In this document: positions 17,354 through 25,398 of the stretch, one piece after another
How the letters are laid out: every line of letters starts with the position of its first letter
How positions within the stretch are numbered: the stretch's first letter is position 1
Assembly (NCBI GenBank): GCA_902795965.1
Contig: CADBNI010000048.1
Coordinates: forward strand, 1-54,313
Direction: 5' to 3'
DNA from: an uncultured bacterium
GTDB taxonomy: Bacteria; Cyanobacteriota; Vampirovibrionia; Gastranaerophilales; Gastranaerophilaceae
DNA: 54,313 nucleotides
The notes under the pieces: generated by a model
Databases searched by the model: none
The model's input: only the letters and a program-made list of their open reading frames with translations
What the model was told of the DNA's origin: nothing
Position numbers and translations under genes: made by a program

Positions 17354-18052
17354 TTACCAAGGATAATCAGGAGCGATTTTCCAACTGTCTAACATTATGA
17401 AACCTGCACAGTAACTTCCGTCTGCATAACTATAATAATTTTCACCTTTATCAATACAATTTTTTTTTAAATCTTCTCGTATAAGATTGGTTCCGGCAGG
17501 TAGAATTTTTGGTTTTACTTCTCGCCAATGCGCAACAAATGCAAAAATATCTCTACCCAATCTGTTCGGACCTTTTTTAGGTCCGTTTAAATCAACCCAA
17601 TACCACATGCCCTCACCTGCCGCATTAAGCCAATAGAATCCAGAATACCCGGATGCAGTAATAAAAGATACTCTTGTATTTACAGAATTCACTATACCAC
17701 TTGTTACAATATTACCGCTGACATTTCTGATTTCATCAGCCCAGCATTTAGAAGATGAAGGAATACAAGTTTCTACAACTTTCAGATATGGTAAAAGATA
17801 ATTTTTTCCAAAATATGTATTTCTTTCCAAAGCAGTATTAAAAACCTTAAAATCCCATGTTTCCATCAAACCATGGTCAATTTCAGCCATTTTTACGGCT
17901 TGCGAAAACTCGGAATACGCTTTTTTCAGTTGATTTACCGTTGCCTGCTTTTGGTAATGAGTAATCAACATCGGCATAGTAATAGCCGCCACAACCCCGA
18001 TAATTCCGAAGGTAATTAAGACCTCTGCAAGAGTAAAACCTTTTTTGTTCAT
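17354..18052 (-). CDS. Prepilin-like protein 2
   Basis: 232 residues. Leader MNKKG then FTLAEVLITFGIIGVVAAITMP, with Glu at +5. A conserved loop DLNGPKKGPNRLGRDIFAF fits the D-x-N-G...PN..G.D.F pattern shared with prepilins 3, 4 and 5, and resembles the calcium loop of pseudopilins. The tail AGFIMLDSWKIAPDYPW is shared with relics. AAAGGAAAA precedes the ATG. Divergent from its own XRE regulator. Confidence 0.88.
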   Translation of the reverse strand: MNKKGFTLAEVLITFGIIGVVAAITMPMLITHYQKQATVNQLKKAYSEFSQAVKMAEIDHGLMETWDFKVFNTALERNTYFGKNYLLPYLKVVETCIPSSSKCWADEIRNVSGNIVTSGIVNSVNTRVSFITASGYSGFYWLNAAGEGMWYWVDLNGPKKGPNRLGRDIFAFVAHWREVKPKILPAGTNLIREDLKKNCIDKGENYYSYADGSYCAGFIMLDSWKIAPDYPW

Positions 18053-18107
18053 ATTTTTCCTTTCTATTTATAAGTTAGTATTTTTTAAAAATATCTACCT
18101 ATGTCTT

Positions 18108-18137
18108 ATATTATCTAATGAATAATTAGAATGTCAA
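18108..18137 (-). promoter_or_regulatory. Prepilin 2 promoter with operator dyad in its spacer
   Basis: On the minus strand TTGACA (18137-18132), 18-base spacer, TAATAT (18113-18108). The spacer contains TCTAAT-gaata-ATTAGA (18114-18130, plus strand), a perfect 6-base dyad. A protein bound there would block RNA polymerase. Confidence 0.65.
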
Positions 18138-18193
18138 TATATTTCTTATTATATATTAGTTTTTAATATAGAATTATTACCTATAATTTAAGA

Positions 18194-18523
18194 ATGCAAA
18201 ACATTAGAGTCGTCATAGGAAACATCATAAAAAAGCATCGTAAAAAATTAAAAATTACGCAGTATGAGCTTGCATTAAAAGTTGGAGTCGACCCAAAGTA
18301 CATCAGCAGAATAGAAACCGGTATGTCATACCCTTCTTTATCTGTTGTAGAGAAAATTTTTGATGTTTTGGGCGTGGATATTTATTATTTGTTTGAAGAA
18401 GAAAAAGAAACAGATAAAAATAAAATAATTTCAATAATTAATGAAGATTTAAAAAATACATCCGTTAAAAATCTCTCTATTATAAAAGATATAATAAAAA
18501 CAATTACCGAAAAAAATATTTAA
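18194..18523 (+). CDS. XRE-family regulator beside prepilin 2
   Basis: 109 residues. HTH at 8-65 (HRKKLKITQYELALKVGVDP, KYISRIETGMSYPSL). A charged helical tail may dimerise. TATAAT at 18182-18187 is six bases before the ATG and there is no Shine-Dalgarno site, so translation is probably leaderless. Paired with prepilin 2. Confidence 0.85.
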   Translation: MQNIRVVIGNIIKKHRKKLKITQYELALKVGVDPKYISRIETGMSYPSLSVVEKIFDVLGVDIYYLFEEEKETDKNKIISIINEDLKNTSVKNLSIIKDIIKTITEKNI

Positions 18524-18653
18524 TAATTTCACTTTTTAATTTTTTTATCAAAAATTTTTTTGTTCAAATTTTAGTAATATTACTTAAAGAAAACTTGTAG
18601 ATAAAATTTTGAAAGCATATAATTAAGCATGCCAAAAACGAAAGGAATTGCAC

Positions 18654-19664
18654 ATGGTCGCAGAAATGACATTTTCTAAATTGGAACGCAGTATTAATCC
18701 CTCGCACGATATAAAACTTTTTGCGGGTCGTTCCAATATAAAGTTGGCGCAAGAAATTGCGGACTATCTCGGAACATCAATCGGTCCTATGATTGTTAAA
18801 AATTTTGCGGACGGCGAAATTTATGTTCAGGTAAAAGAAAGCGTCAGAGGTGATGATGTATTTATTATTCAGCCTTTGTGCAATCCCGTTAACGAAAATT
18901 TGATGGAATTACTGATTATTATTGACGCATTCAAACGCGCAAGCGCAAAAACAATTACTGCAGTTATTCCTTACTACGGCTACGCAAGACAAGACAGAAA
19001 AACCTCGGGCAGAGAAGCTATTACCGCAAAATTGGTTGCTGATTTGCTTACAACCGCAGGCGCAAACAGAGTTCTTGCAATGGACTTGCACACAGGTCAA
19101 ATCCAAGGATTTTTCAATATTCTTGTTGACCACATTTTTTCAACTCCTATATTGACAAATTATATAAAAAGTTTAAACATTAACCCCGATGATATGGTTG
19201 CAGTAAGCCCCGATACGGGCGGAGTTCAGAGAACAAGACATTTTGCGAAAGCAATAGGTTGTTCTCTTGCAATCATTGACAAACGCCGTGATAAACACAA
19301 CGAAGCTATTGCCTCAAACGTTATCGGTGAAGTTAAAGACAAAGTTTGCGTAATGTTTGACGATATTATTGATACTGCGGGAACAATTTGCGAGGCGTCA
19401 AAACTTTTGAAAGCGGAAGGCGCAAAAGAAATTTACGTTTGTGCCGCACACCCCGTATTTTCGGGGCCTGCAATCGAAAGACTTGCAAATTCTCCGATTA
19501 AAGAATGTATCGTTACAAATTCCATTCCGCTTGATATGGAAAAAATGCCCCCGAATATTAAACAACTTTCGGTTGCTCCGTTGTTGGGTTCTGCAATCGC
19601 GCGTATCCATGATGACGAATCCGTAAGTTCTCTTTTCGGCTTTGAAAAAGAAATGCAAGTGTAG
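18654..19664 (+). CDS. prs: Ribose-phosphate pyrophosphokinase
   Basis: 336 residues from the ATG at 18654 (AAAGGA 11 bases upstream; a TTG at 18648 is also possible). It makes PRPP from ribose 5-phosphate and ATP for nucleotide, His and Trp synthesis. Diagnostic segments are NFADGEIYVQVKESVRG, VIPYYGYARQDRK, AMDLHTGQIQGFF and the PRPP-binding loop DDIIDTAGT. Confidence 0.96.
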   Translation: MVAEMTFSKLERSINPSHDIKLFAGRSNIKLAQEIADYLGTSIGPMIVKNFADGEIYVQVKESVRGDDVFIIQPLCNPVNENLMELLIIIDAFKRASAKTITAVIPYYGYARQDRKTSGREAITAKLVADLLTTAGANRVLAMDLHTGQIQGFFNILVDHIFSTPILTNYIKSLNINPDDMVAVSPDTGGVQRTRHFAKAIGCSLAIIDKRRDKHNEAIASNVIGEVKDKVCVMFDDIIDTAGTICEASKLLKAEGAKEIYVCAAHPVFSGPAIERLANSPIKECIVTNSIPLDMEKMPPNIKQLSVAPLLGSAIARIHDDESVSSLFGFEKEMQV

Positions 19665-19666
19665 TA

Positions 19667-19800
19667 ATAAGGTATGATAAGTAAGATAAGTTGGGGTAAG
19701 TAGGATAAGTACTTATCGGTTAAATTGTACCCGCTTTGACTTCAAAAGGGTATATCTTTTGATACGTACTTACCAAACTTATCTTACTTATCAAACTATT
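19667..19800. repeat. Nonamer tandem repeats in inverted arrangement
   Basis: GATAAGTAA-GATAAGTTG-GGGTAAGTA-GGATAAGTA reads as 9-base units, followed after about 40 bases by the complementary series ACTTACCAA-ACTTATCTT-ACTTATCAA. The array sits between prs and miaB. Similar arrays occur at 21187-21285 and 34034-34170. Confidence 0.7.
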
Positions 19801-19859
19801 ATACTTGCCCCAATGCCGTTTTTTCATGTTAAAATAACTCACATAAGGATATAAGGAAA

Positions 19860-21188
19860 ATGAAAAAAGTTTATATAGAAACAATGGGCTGTCAGATGAA
19901 TAAATCCGATACGGAAAGAATGCTTGGCATGCTCTCGCATTTTGATTACGAAGAAACCCAAAACCCAAAAGAAGCTGATTTATTGATGATTAACACCTGC
20001 TCAATTCGTCAGCTTTCCGAAAATAAAGCATTTAGCGCAGTCGGAGCATGGGGAAAACATAAAAAGCAAAGCAAAAAAGATATCAAAATCGGGTTTTGCG
20101 GGTGCGTTGCCCAGCAAAAAGCAAGAGAAATCTTTAAACGCGCGCCTTATGTTGATTTTGTACTCGGTACTCACAAGATTTACGCATTACCCGAAATTCT
20201 TAAACGTATCCAAAACGGTGAAAAAGTTTGCGAATGCGAAGAAACAAACAAAACCGAAGATAACAAAGCAAAAGACTATGAAATAAACCGCGTAAAAGGA
20301 GTTAATGCCTGGATTCCGATTACCGAAGGGTGCAACAATTTCTGTACATATTGCATTGTACCTTATACAAGAGGCAGAGAACGCTCAAGATTACCCGAAA
20401 TTATTATAAAAGAGGTGAAAGATGCACTTAATGCAGGGTTTAAGGAGATTACACTTTTGGGGCAAAATGTCGACAGCTACGGCAAAGATTTTAAAGACAA
20501 AAATTATCGTCTTGCTCAGCTTTTAACCGATTTGAACGCATTGGAAGGCAATTTCAGAATACGTTTTGTAACCTCTTATCCCACGGATATTACGGATGAA
20601 TTGATTGAAACCGCAAGGGATTTGGACAAAGTTTGCGAATATTTTCATATCCCTATGCAATCGGGAAGTTCAAGGGTCTTGAAAGCTATGAACAGACGTT
20701 ATGACCGCGAAACTTATGCAAAAATCGTTGAAAAAATCCGCAAAATGGTGCCTGATGTTACTATTACAAGTGATTTTATAGCGGGTTTTCCCGGTGAAAC
20801 GGAAGAAGAATTTGAAGAAACTTTGACCGCTATTGACGAATTTGAACTTGATTATTCCAACGTTGCGGCATATTCTCCGAGAGAAAAAACCGTTGCGGCA
20901 AAATGGACCGATAAATTTATTCCCGAAGATATTAAAGATGAAAGATTTCAACGTTTGAACAAAAAAGTTCAGGAAAACTGCTTAAAATCCAACAAAAAAT
21001 ATGTCGGCAGAACAATGGAAGTTTTGGTCGAAAGTTTTTATAATCATAAAGGTAAAAAAGTAAATACGGGCAAAACCCGCAATTTTAAAACCGTCCATAT
21101 CCCTTATGACCAAGACCTCACAGGGCAATTTGTAAACGTAAAAATAACGGGAACAAAAACGTGGTATCTCAAAGGGGAGATTGATTAA
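19860..21188 (+). CDS. miaB: tRNA-2-methylthio-N6-dimethylallyladenosine synthase
   Basis: 442 residues. It has an N-terminal UPF0004 domain (ETMGCQMNKSDTERM, NTCSIR) with three Fe-S cysteines, the radical-SAM motif CNNFCTYC with IVPYTRGRERSR, and a C-terminal TRAM domain. It methylthiolates A37 of tRNAs reading UNN codons. Good length for the family. AAGGAAA precedes the ATG. Confidence 0.95.
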   Translation: MKKVYIETMGCQMNKSDTERMLGMLSHFDYEETQNPKEADLLMINTCSIRQLSENKAFSAVGAWGKHKKQSKKDIKIGFCGCVAQQKAREIFKRAPYVDFVLGTHKIYALPEILKRIQNGEKVCECEETNKTEDNKAKDYEINRVKGVNAWIPITEGCNNFCTYCIVPYTRGRERSRLPEIIIKEVKDALNAGFKEITLLGQNVDSYGKDFKDKNYRLAQLLTDLNALEGNFRIRFVTSYPTDITDELIETARDLDKVCEYFHIPMQSGSSRVLKAMNRRYDRETYAKIVEKIRKMVPDVTITSDFIAGFPGETEEEFEETLTAIDEFELDYSNVAAYSPREKTVAAKWTDKFIPEDIKDERFQRLNKKVQENCLKSNKKYVGRTMEVLVESFYNHKGKKVNTGKTRNFKTVHIPYDQDLTGQFVNVKITGTKTWYLKGEID

Positions 21189-21285
21189 GGTATGATAAGT
21201 TTGATAAGTAAGGTAAGTCTGGTAAGTACATTACGTTAAAGTACTTACATCACTTATCTTACTTATCTTACTTTACCAACTTCTT
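21187..21285. repeat. Nonamer tandem repeats in inverted arrangement
   Basis: Starts right at the miaB stop: ATGATAAGTTTGATAAGTAA and GGTAAGTCTGGTAAGTA, then the complementary ACTTACATCACTTATCTT series. Same family as 19667-19800. Confidence 0.68.
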
Positions 21286-21427
21286 TAAGTTTTGTAAACC
21301 GTCCAAAACCCAATTATATCAATAAAATTTGCATGTATTTTGTTTTTGGTATAATTAAGTTAGCAAATAATAATATGTTCTCACTTTATATACATGCAAA
21401 AGTAAAATTGGAGGTTAGTAAAAAACA

Positions 21428-22420
21428 ATGGAAGTAAAAGCAATTAACAGTGTATCTTCATTAAATTTCGGACAAAGGTCAGACAAACCGAAAAATAAAA
21501 ATGTATCACAACCCGATTATCCGCAAATGGATGCACCGTCATCAAGAAATGCCGCTAATGCCATGAGACATTTGGTTATGGCAGCAGCATTACTTGGTGC
21601 AACTACAATGGCAACAGGCTCATTAACATCTTGCGATAAATGGGACGACAAATCATATTCATATTCGGAATCAAAATCTGAATCAAATTCAAGCGCAATA
21701 GCGGTCGGTAAAAGCTGCTGCGGTTGCGGTAAAGATACCGTTGTAATTCACGATACAATTAAAGGTGATACGGTTATAAAAATGGAATTTGTTCCCGTTA
21801 TTATACATAATTATCCGTTCCACCTTGCAGATTCTTTAATCCAACAAGGTAAAAATATCGGTATCCCCATTGAAGGACCGAGTACAGGTGACAGCCTCGT
21901 ATTTGTAGGTTCTTTCGCACGCAATATGTACGATAACATAACTTATCAAACTTATGCAACAGAAAACCTGTCTGACAATACACAATACAAATTATCAACC
22001 ATTACAAAAATCACAAATGGTTATAATGAAGCAAATCCGAAAGTATCTTGGATGAGATCTACAATATCGGATATTAAAGATGAAGGTATCTATATCAAAC
22101 GTGAAGTATGCGATTCGCCGCTTCCACCTTCCGCAGATCAGGAATACAAATGGAAAGATGCCGGTTATGAAATCCGTACAAACGGAAGCAACGGCAAAAA
22201 CAACAAAATCTCCGTATTTGACAAAAACGGCAACCTTGTTTATGCAAACAAAGATTATGTCAGAGGTATGGAAGCAGGAACATTTGAACTTGCAACTGTC
22301 GCTTATGACAGAGACGGAAACGTTATCTATGACGAAGAAACAGGCAAACCGGAAATGGTTTATTACGATTTTGACAATGCAAAAATTTGGGCAGAAAAAG
22401 CTCAACCGATTTACAAATAA
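21428..22420 (+). CDS. Hypothetical lipoprotein-like protein with an N-terminal extension
   Basis: 330 residues, GGAGG before the ATG. About 45 polar residues (with SSLNFGQR near 9-16) precede a hydrophobic segment HLVMAAALLGATTMATG and the lipobox-like LTSC. A start at an internal Met would give a standard lipoprotein, so the true start is open. The rest is Ser-rich, then globular with beta-rich strands (DKNGNLVYANK, DRDGNVIYDEE). Ends in a strong terminator. Function unknown. Confidence 0.6.
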   Translation: MEVKAINSVSSLNFGQRSDKPKNKNVSQPDYPQMDAPSSRNAANAMRHLVMAAALLGATTMATGSLTSCDKWDDKSYSYSESKSESNSSAIAVGKSCCGCGKDTVVIHDTIKGDTVIKMEFVPVIIHNYPFHLADSLIQQGKNIGIPIEGPSTGDSLVFVGSFARNMYDNITYQTYATENLSDNTQYKLSTITKITNGYNEANPKVSWMRSTISDIKDEGIYIKREVCDSPLPPSADQEYKWKDAGYEIRTNGSNGKNNKISVFDKNGNLVYANKDYVRGMEAGTFELATVAYDRDGNVIYDEETGKPEMVYYDFDNAKIWAEKAQPIYK

Positions 22421-22439
22421 AAATTTTGCAACAATATAT

Positions 22440-22475
22440 AACAGCCTCTTGAACAAAGAGGCTGTTTTATTTTAT
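22440..22475 (+). terminator. Intrinsic terminator
   Basis: AACAGCCTCTT-gaaca-AAGAGGCTGTT, eleven base pairs, then TTATTTTATAATTTT. Twenty bases after the lipoprotein-like gene. Confidence 0.88.
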
Positions 22476-22504
22476 AATTTTATTGTCAAAATATAATTTC
22501 CAAA

Positions 22505-22577
22505 TGTCGTTCTGAGCCGATTTTTAAACGGATTCTTCGCCCGCCCCGCAGATGGCGGGGACGTAGCTCAGAATGAC
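22505..22577. repeat. Palindromic repeat ending in TTCTGAGC/GCTCAGAA
   Basis: GTCGTTCTGAGC near 22505 and GCTCAGAATGAC near 22565 are complementary with one mismatch, enclosing CCCGCCCCGC/GGCGGGG. Its ends match the repeat found inside the DUF4127 gene at 49526-49573. Confidence 0.6.
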
Positions 22578-22611
22578 ACAAAAGGCAAAGAATTTCAATA
22601 AATTTAGAACT

Positions 22612-23016
22612 ATGAAAACTTTAGCACAATTTATACAACAAAAAAGAGATAACTTGGGTTTGTCGGCAAAGGGACTTGCAATGACGGCAAATCTGCCTTT
22701 GGAAACCATTGAAGATATTGAGGCGGGAAAAGATTTGTTTTTGTCGGTTACGATAAGACAAAATCTTGCTAAAATATTGCGATGCTCACCCGAAGAAATC
22801 AAGAGTTATGAAAAAGATTTTACGACTTATACCGTTTCACAAGAAATTATTGACAGTTTGCGCGAACTCATTTTAAAGGGTTCAGGCGGTTTGAAATGCC
22901 CGATGTGCGGAGCGGATTTGGTAACAAGAGTGCAAACGCTTTATGATTTGGAAGATAATTTAACTTATACCCCGAAAGCACATTGCTCAAAATGTTCGTT
23001 TCATATTACGGAATAG
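22612..23016 (+). CDS. HTH protein with C-terminal zinc ribbon
   Basis: 134 residues from the ATG at 22612. N-terminal XRE-type helix-turn-helix at 3-62 (QKRDNLGLSAKGLAMTANLP, LETIEDIEAG). A zinc ribbon CPMCGADL...CSKCSFHI lies at about 98-131. Probably a DNA-binding regulator; target unknown. It is not beside a prepilin and differs from the small XRE genes here by its zinc ribbon. Confidence 0.72.
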   Translation: MKTLAQFIQQKRDNLGLSAKGLAMTANLPLETIEDIEAGKDLFLSVTIRQNLAKILRCSPEEIKSYEKDFTTYTVSQEIIDSLRELILKGSGGLKCPMCGADLVTRVQTLYDLEDNLTYTPKAHCSKCSFHITE

Positions 23017-23084
23017 GGTTGAAAAATAAAAAAAACGAGTTATAATCTATAATACGGAACATTGAAATTACTGCTCTCATTACC

Positions 23085-23160
23085 CTCGCCCCTTGTGGGA
23101 GAGGGAAGAATTGCTTAATGAGCGGAGCGAATTTAGCAATTCGGGTGAGGGGTTTAAATT
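23085..23160. repeat. Intergenic GC-rich repeat
   Basis: CCCTCGCCCCTTGTGGGAGAGGG followed by TGAGCGGAGCGAATTTAGCA and CGGGTGAGGGG. Same dispersed family as at the two ends of the window. Confidence 0.55.
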
Positions 23161-23170
23161 ATAATTTTAA

Positions 23171-23311
23171 TTCATGGGGACGTTTTGAAAGGCGTCAGCC
23201 GATGTTCGCAGTGTTGGCTTGCGTGAGCAAGACAAGCAGGCGAACATAACGATAGCGACGTAAGAGTTTGTGTAAGCAAACTCTACAGGAGCAACGTCCC
23301 CAAAATCAATT
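23171..23311 (+). repeat. Structured unit duplicating the tmRNA 5' end
   Basis: TTCATGGGGACGTTTTG at 23171-23187 is identical to 23312-23328, the start of the tmRNA, giving a 141-base unit. Within it GGGGACGTT (23176-23184) pairs with AACGTCCCC (23293-23301). Inner perfect hairpins include ATGTTCGC/GCGAACAT, CTTGC-gtga-GCAAG and GAGTTTG-tgtaa-GCAAACTC. It could be a compact structured RNA or an element inserted at ssrA; no gene is seen. Confidence 0.5.
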
Positions 23312-23316
23312 TTCAT

Positions 23317-23725
23317 GGGGACGTTTTGGATTTGACAGGACGTTCGGTGGATACAGATTGCGAGTCGGAGAGCTGTTCTCCGTTATCAACGGGCAAACCA
23401 AATTAAATGCTAACAACAATAATGTAGTTAAAGGTGTATTTGGTGCAGACAGAGCATACGCTCTTGCAGCCTAAGCCTTTGATGGTATAGCTACTCATAA
23501 AGCCCAGCTTGCCGGTTTTATGGGTCCATTATGCAAGCGGCAGTGAACAAATGACGATATGTTCATCAAGATTAATCGTCAAAAGTTAGTGTTTCTTAAA
23601 AAAACACTTTGGGTTCGTAAAGGGTTTTGATATTTCCCGAGGACTTGAGCGAATTAATATCTACACTCGTAGACGTTTGTTGAAATCCGTTTTGGACAGG
23701 GGTTCGACTCCCCTCGTCTCCACCA
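23317..23725 (+). ncRNA. ssrA: Transfer-messenger RNA (tmRNA)
   Basis: The 5' GGGGACG pairs with 3' CGTCTCC to form a seven-base-pair acceptor stem, followed by ACCA. The T-arm is GGACAGGGGTTCGACTCCCC. The tag frame starts at GCT 23409 and ends at TAA 23474: ANNNNVVKGV...ADRAYALAA, 21 residues with the usual ALAA degradation end and a cyanobacterial-type ANN start. One-piece tmRNA that rescues stalled ribosomes. Confidence 0.95.
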
Positions 23726-23837
23726 ATAAAGATTACAAATGCACTTTAAACAAATATGCGTAAGGGAAAATAAAATTCATAATATTGATAATTCGTAACA
23801 ATAGAATTTAATTGATATAAATGTACACAAAAAAATA

Positions 23838-23911
23838 TAGCTGAGGACAGATTCGAACTGTCGACCTCGGAGGTATGAGCTCCGCGCTCTCACCAACTGA
23901 GCTACTCAGCC
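23838..23911 (-). tRNA. tRNA-Met (CAT anticodon)
   Basis: All arms are present: acceptor GGCTGAG/CTCAGCT, D-arm AGCTCAGTTGGTGAGAGC, anticodon stem CGGAG/CTCCG with loop CTCATAC, T-arm GACAG-TTCGAAT-CTGTC. CCA is not encoded. CAT could also be tRNA-Ile2 after lysidine modification. An initiator is less likely because G1-U72 is paired. Confidence 0.9.
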
Positions 23912-23955
23912 ATATTTATAAATTCTATTTAGTTATCATTTTTGCTTTTGGTTTT

Positions 23956-24001
23956 CACGGGTATAAGCCATACACTCCTGCCGGCTGAGCTAACACTCCG
24001 C
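23956..24001 (-). pseudogene. tRNA relic lacking its 3' half
   Basis: On the minus strand GCGGAGTGTTAGCTCAGCC starts like a tRNA. It continues through a D-arm and an anticodon-like arm (TATGG-CTTATAC-CCGTG), then runs into A-rich sequence with no T-arm or acceptor 3' strand. It is upstream of tRNA-Met in the same orientation. Confidence 0.6.
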
Positions 24002-24043
24002 AATTTCTATATTCTCACAAAAATTTTAAATTTCAAGCGATTT

Positions 24044-25096
24044 TTATATATTCATTGCACGCAAAATTTCATTCATATCCGCTGATGTCTTTTTAACATC
24101 AGAATTTGAATATTTTATTGCGTTATCAGGGTCTTTCAATCCGTTGCCTGTCAATATGCAAACAATCTTTGAACCTTCCCTAACTTTATCTTTCACCTTT
24201 ATCAAACCTGCAACAGACGCAGCACTTGCAGGTTCTGCAAACACGCCTTCACAAGATGCAATCAATTTGTAAGCATTGACAATTTCTTCATCTGTTACAA
24301 AATTAATCATGCCACCGCTTTCATCTCTCGCAGCCTCCGCAAATTTCCAGCTTGCAGGGTTTCCGATACGAATTGCGGTTGCAAGAGTTTCGGGTTTAAA
24401 AATTCTTTCACCCTTCACAATAGCGGCCGCACCTTCTGCCTCAAATCCCATCATTTTAGGCAGTTTAGAGATTTTACCGAGTTCATGCCACTGTTTGTAA
24501 CCTTTCCAGTATGCGGTAATATTACCCGCATTTCCGACAGGAATAAAATGGTAATCGGGCGCACCGCCCAAAGCGTTGCAAATCTCAAATGCACCCGTTT
24601 TTTGACCTTCAATTCTGTAAGGATTTACGGAATTTACAAGGGTTATCGGATAATTGTCCGAAATTTTGCGAACCATTTCCAATGCTTCGTCAAAATTACC
24701 TTTAATTGCAATAATTTCTGCACCGTACATCATTGCCTGAGAAAGTTTTCCGAGTGCTATATAGCCGTCGGGAATAAGTACAAACGTTCTCAAACCCGCT
24801 TTTGCACCGTAAGCTGCGGCTGATGCGGAGGTGTTGCCTGTTGATGCGCATATTATTGCACCCGAACCCGATTCTTTAGCTTTTGAAACCGCCATTGTCA
24901 TTCCGCGGTCTTTAAAACTTCCCGTCGGGTTGCAACCCTCAAATTTCAAGTAAATTTCTGCCTCAAGCCCGATTTTTTTAGCCAAATTTTCTGCCTTTAT
25001 AAGCGGTGTGTTACCTTCATTAAGCGTAACGACAGGAGTTTTGTCCGAAACGGGCAAATATTCTCTAAACGTATTTATTAAACCTTGATAATACAT
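24044..25096 (-). CDS. thrC: Threonine synthase
   Basis: 350 residues, type II short-form enzyme. The PLP lysine motif is [13 protein letters not shown], and the phosphate-binding loop region [19 protein letters not shown] follows. It converts O-phosphohomoserine to threonine. It would normally be adjacent to hom; here a 300-base stretch holding a prepilin relic separates the two. Confidence 0.95.
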   Translation of the reverse strand: MYYQGLINTFREYLPVSDKTPVVTLNEGNTPLIKAENLAKKIGLEAEIYLKFEGCNPTGSFKDRGMTMAVSKAKESGSGAIICASTGNTSASAAAYGAKAGLRTFVLIPDGYIALGKLSQAMMYGAEIIAIKGNFDEALEMVRKISDNYPITLVNSVNPYRIEGQKTGAFEICNALGGAPDYHFIPVGNAGNITAYWKGYKQWHELGKISKLPKMMGFEAEGAAAIVKGERIFKPETLATAIRIGNPASWKFAEAARDESGGMINFVTDEEIVNAYKLIASCEGVFAEPASAASVAGLIKVKDKVREGSKIVCILTGNGLKDPDNAIKYSNSDVKKTSADMNEILRAMNI

Positions 25097-25160
25097 AACT
25101 TCCTCATTTCAATATTATTTTACAATAAAAATTTAAATAATAATACTTCTATGAAAATTA

Positions 25161-25392
25161 ACAGTCTTTTCACTTTTTTATTGGTGACAGTAATGAAACA
25201 AGATATTTATACCGAAACAAAAGTGGTGTTATTCCGTTCGACTATGTTGGCAATAATAACTTAAATACAGATTTTAGAAAAAATTTAACTGACTCTCCTG
25301 TATATGGTTGTAATACAAATGCTGATAAAGATTTGTGCGCGGCATTAATCATATATGACGGGTGGAAAATTGCTCCTGATTATCCGTGGTAA
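25161..25392 (+). pseudogene. Relic of a prepilin C-terminal half between thrC and hom
   Basis: Plus-strand frame reading GVIPFDYVGNNNLNTDFRKN...CNTNADKDLCAALIIYDGWK then IAPDYPW and a stop. This closely matches the tail of prepilins 2 and 5. No FTLAEV start, leader or ribosome-binding site exists upstream. It is opposite in orientation to thrC and hom. Confidence 0.75.
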
Positions 25393-25398
25393 TACATC

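Noticed and set aside
23268-23474. A 68-residue protein-coding gene
   Set aside because: It is the 5' part and tag frame of the tmRNA.
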